From Acidobacteriota bacterium (GTDB taxonomy: Bacteria > Acidobacteriota > Thermoanaerobaculia > Multivoradales > J023): a stretch of DNA of 64,000 nt. The notes under the pieces were generated by a model. The model was not told the origin of the DNA. It did not search any database and saw nothing but the letters and a program-made list of their open reading frames with translations. Both the position numbers and the translations under genes were made by a program. The stretch covers positions 186,001-250,000 of the forward strand of contig JAJCXR010000065.1 in the NCBI GenBank assembly GCA_029263315.1. Direction: 5' to 3'. Positions 63,939 to 64,000 of this stretch are shown here, in pieces; positions within the stretch are counted from its first letter, which is position 1, and each line of letters begins with the position of its first letter.

Positions 63939-64000
63939 CGTTGCACCCGCGACATCCAGTCGCCCCAGCGCAAACCCAGGCGGCTGCCGAGGACGGCGAT
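63935..64000 (-). CDS. C-terminal end of an upstream minus-strand gene, partial
   Basis: The minus strand from 64000 reads IAVLGSRLGLRWGDWMSRVQR and stops at TGA 63937-63935, which overlaps the TTG of the next gene (TTGA). The open frame, overlap and Trp-containing sequence suggest the last 21 codons of a real gene that continues outside the window. Too little is present to name it. Confidence 0.4.
   Translation of the reverse strand: MAVLGSRLGLRWGDWMSRVQR

Overview
The window is a high-GC, densely packed bacterial chromosome segment from a Gram-negative (diderm, LPS-making) organism. It carries bamA, skp, lpxD, fabZ and lpxA for the outer membrane and lipid A, plus a TonB-dependent receptor. 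The VWFA-related secreted protein at 22701-24521 belongs to a family best known from Acidobacteriota. Together with the housekeeping gene order, this makes an acidobacterial source the best guess, but there is no rRNA here to settle it.

Layout. 1-12072: 3' part of clpC, then an envelope and lipid A run (bamA-skp-lpxD-fabZ-lpxA-oxidoreductase), then mtnP-surE-pcm-acyP-apt. 12107-13904: tRNA-Arg(CCT) with a clear promoter, a membrane-anchored TPR-like protein, and a gene-free stretch holding a six-copy ~89-bp palindromic repeat array that ends in a terminator. 13948-22539: a secreted propeller-like protein on the minus strand, then cinA-plsY-gpsA and guaA-lgt-thiD-ypdA in tightly coupled runs. 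22701-30368: VWFA protein, small membrane proteins, a DUF2064-type transferase, nnr-tsaE, a 3-hydroxyacyl-CoA dehydrogenase and phoH. 30385-41105: the conserved RNA and ribosome maintenance cluster pgpH-ybeY-corC-era, then a CinA-like protein, a LON-domain protein, a PHP-type lipoprotein and hflX.

41185-44956 looks like an inserted accessory cassette of lower GC. Nested inverted repeats overlap a candidate promoter, followed by an FAD oxidoreductase, an HTH protein and a KGGVGR-type ParA/MinD-like ATPase with a long helical tail. 45153-48433 holds a zinc peptidase, a small secreted protein, a single copy of the palindromic repeat plus terminator, and thiC on the minus strand. 48695-53953 is a second unusual operon: a multidomain histidine kinase (deoxyribosyltransferase-like and nuclease-like regions plus DHp/HATPase), a receiver-nucleotidyl cyclase, a LOG-type nucleotide phosphoribohydrolase and an M28 peptidase. 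54006-57494 holds a Phd/YoeB toxin-antitoxin pair and a minus-strand run (small secreted protein, GT-C-like membrane protein, a broken ORF, GNAT acetyltransferase). 57579-64000 holds a TonB receptor behind repeated motifs, an NtrC-type regulator, a YqeY protein and a Met/His-rich membrane protein.

The two best candidates for undescribed systems are the oxidoreductase/HTH/KGGVGR-ATPase cassette and the kinase/cyclase/LOG operon. Other points of interest are the start of hflX, which has no canonical codon where homology begins, a palindromic repeat inserted in frame in thiD, and an ORF with both operon overlaps intact but an internal stop. All calls come from reading the sequence; no database search was run.
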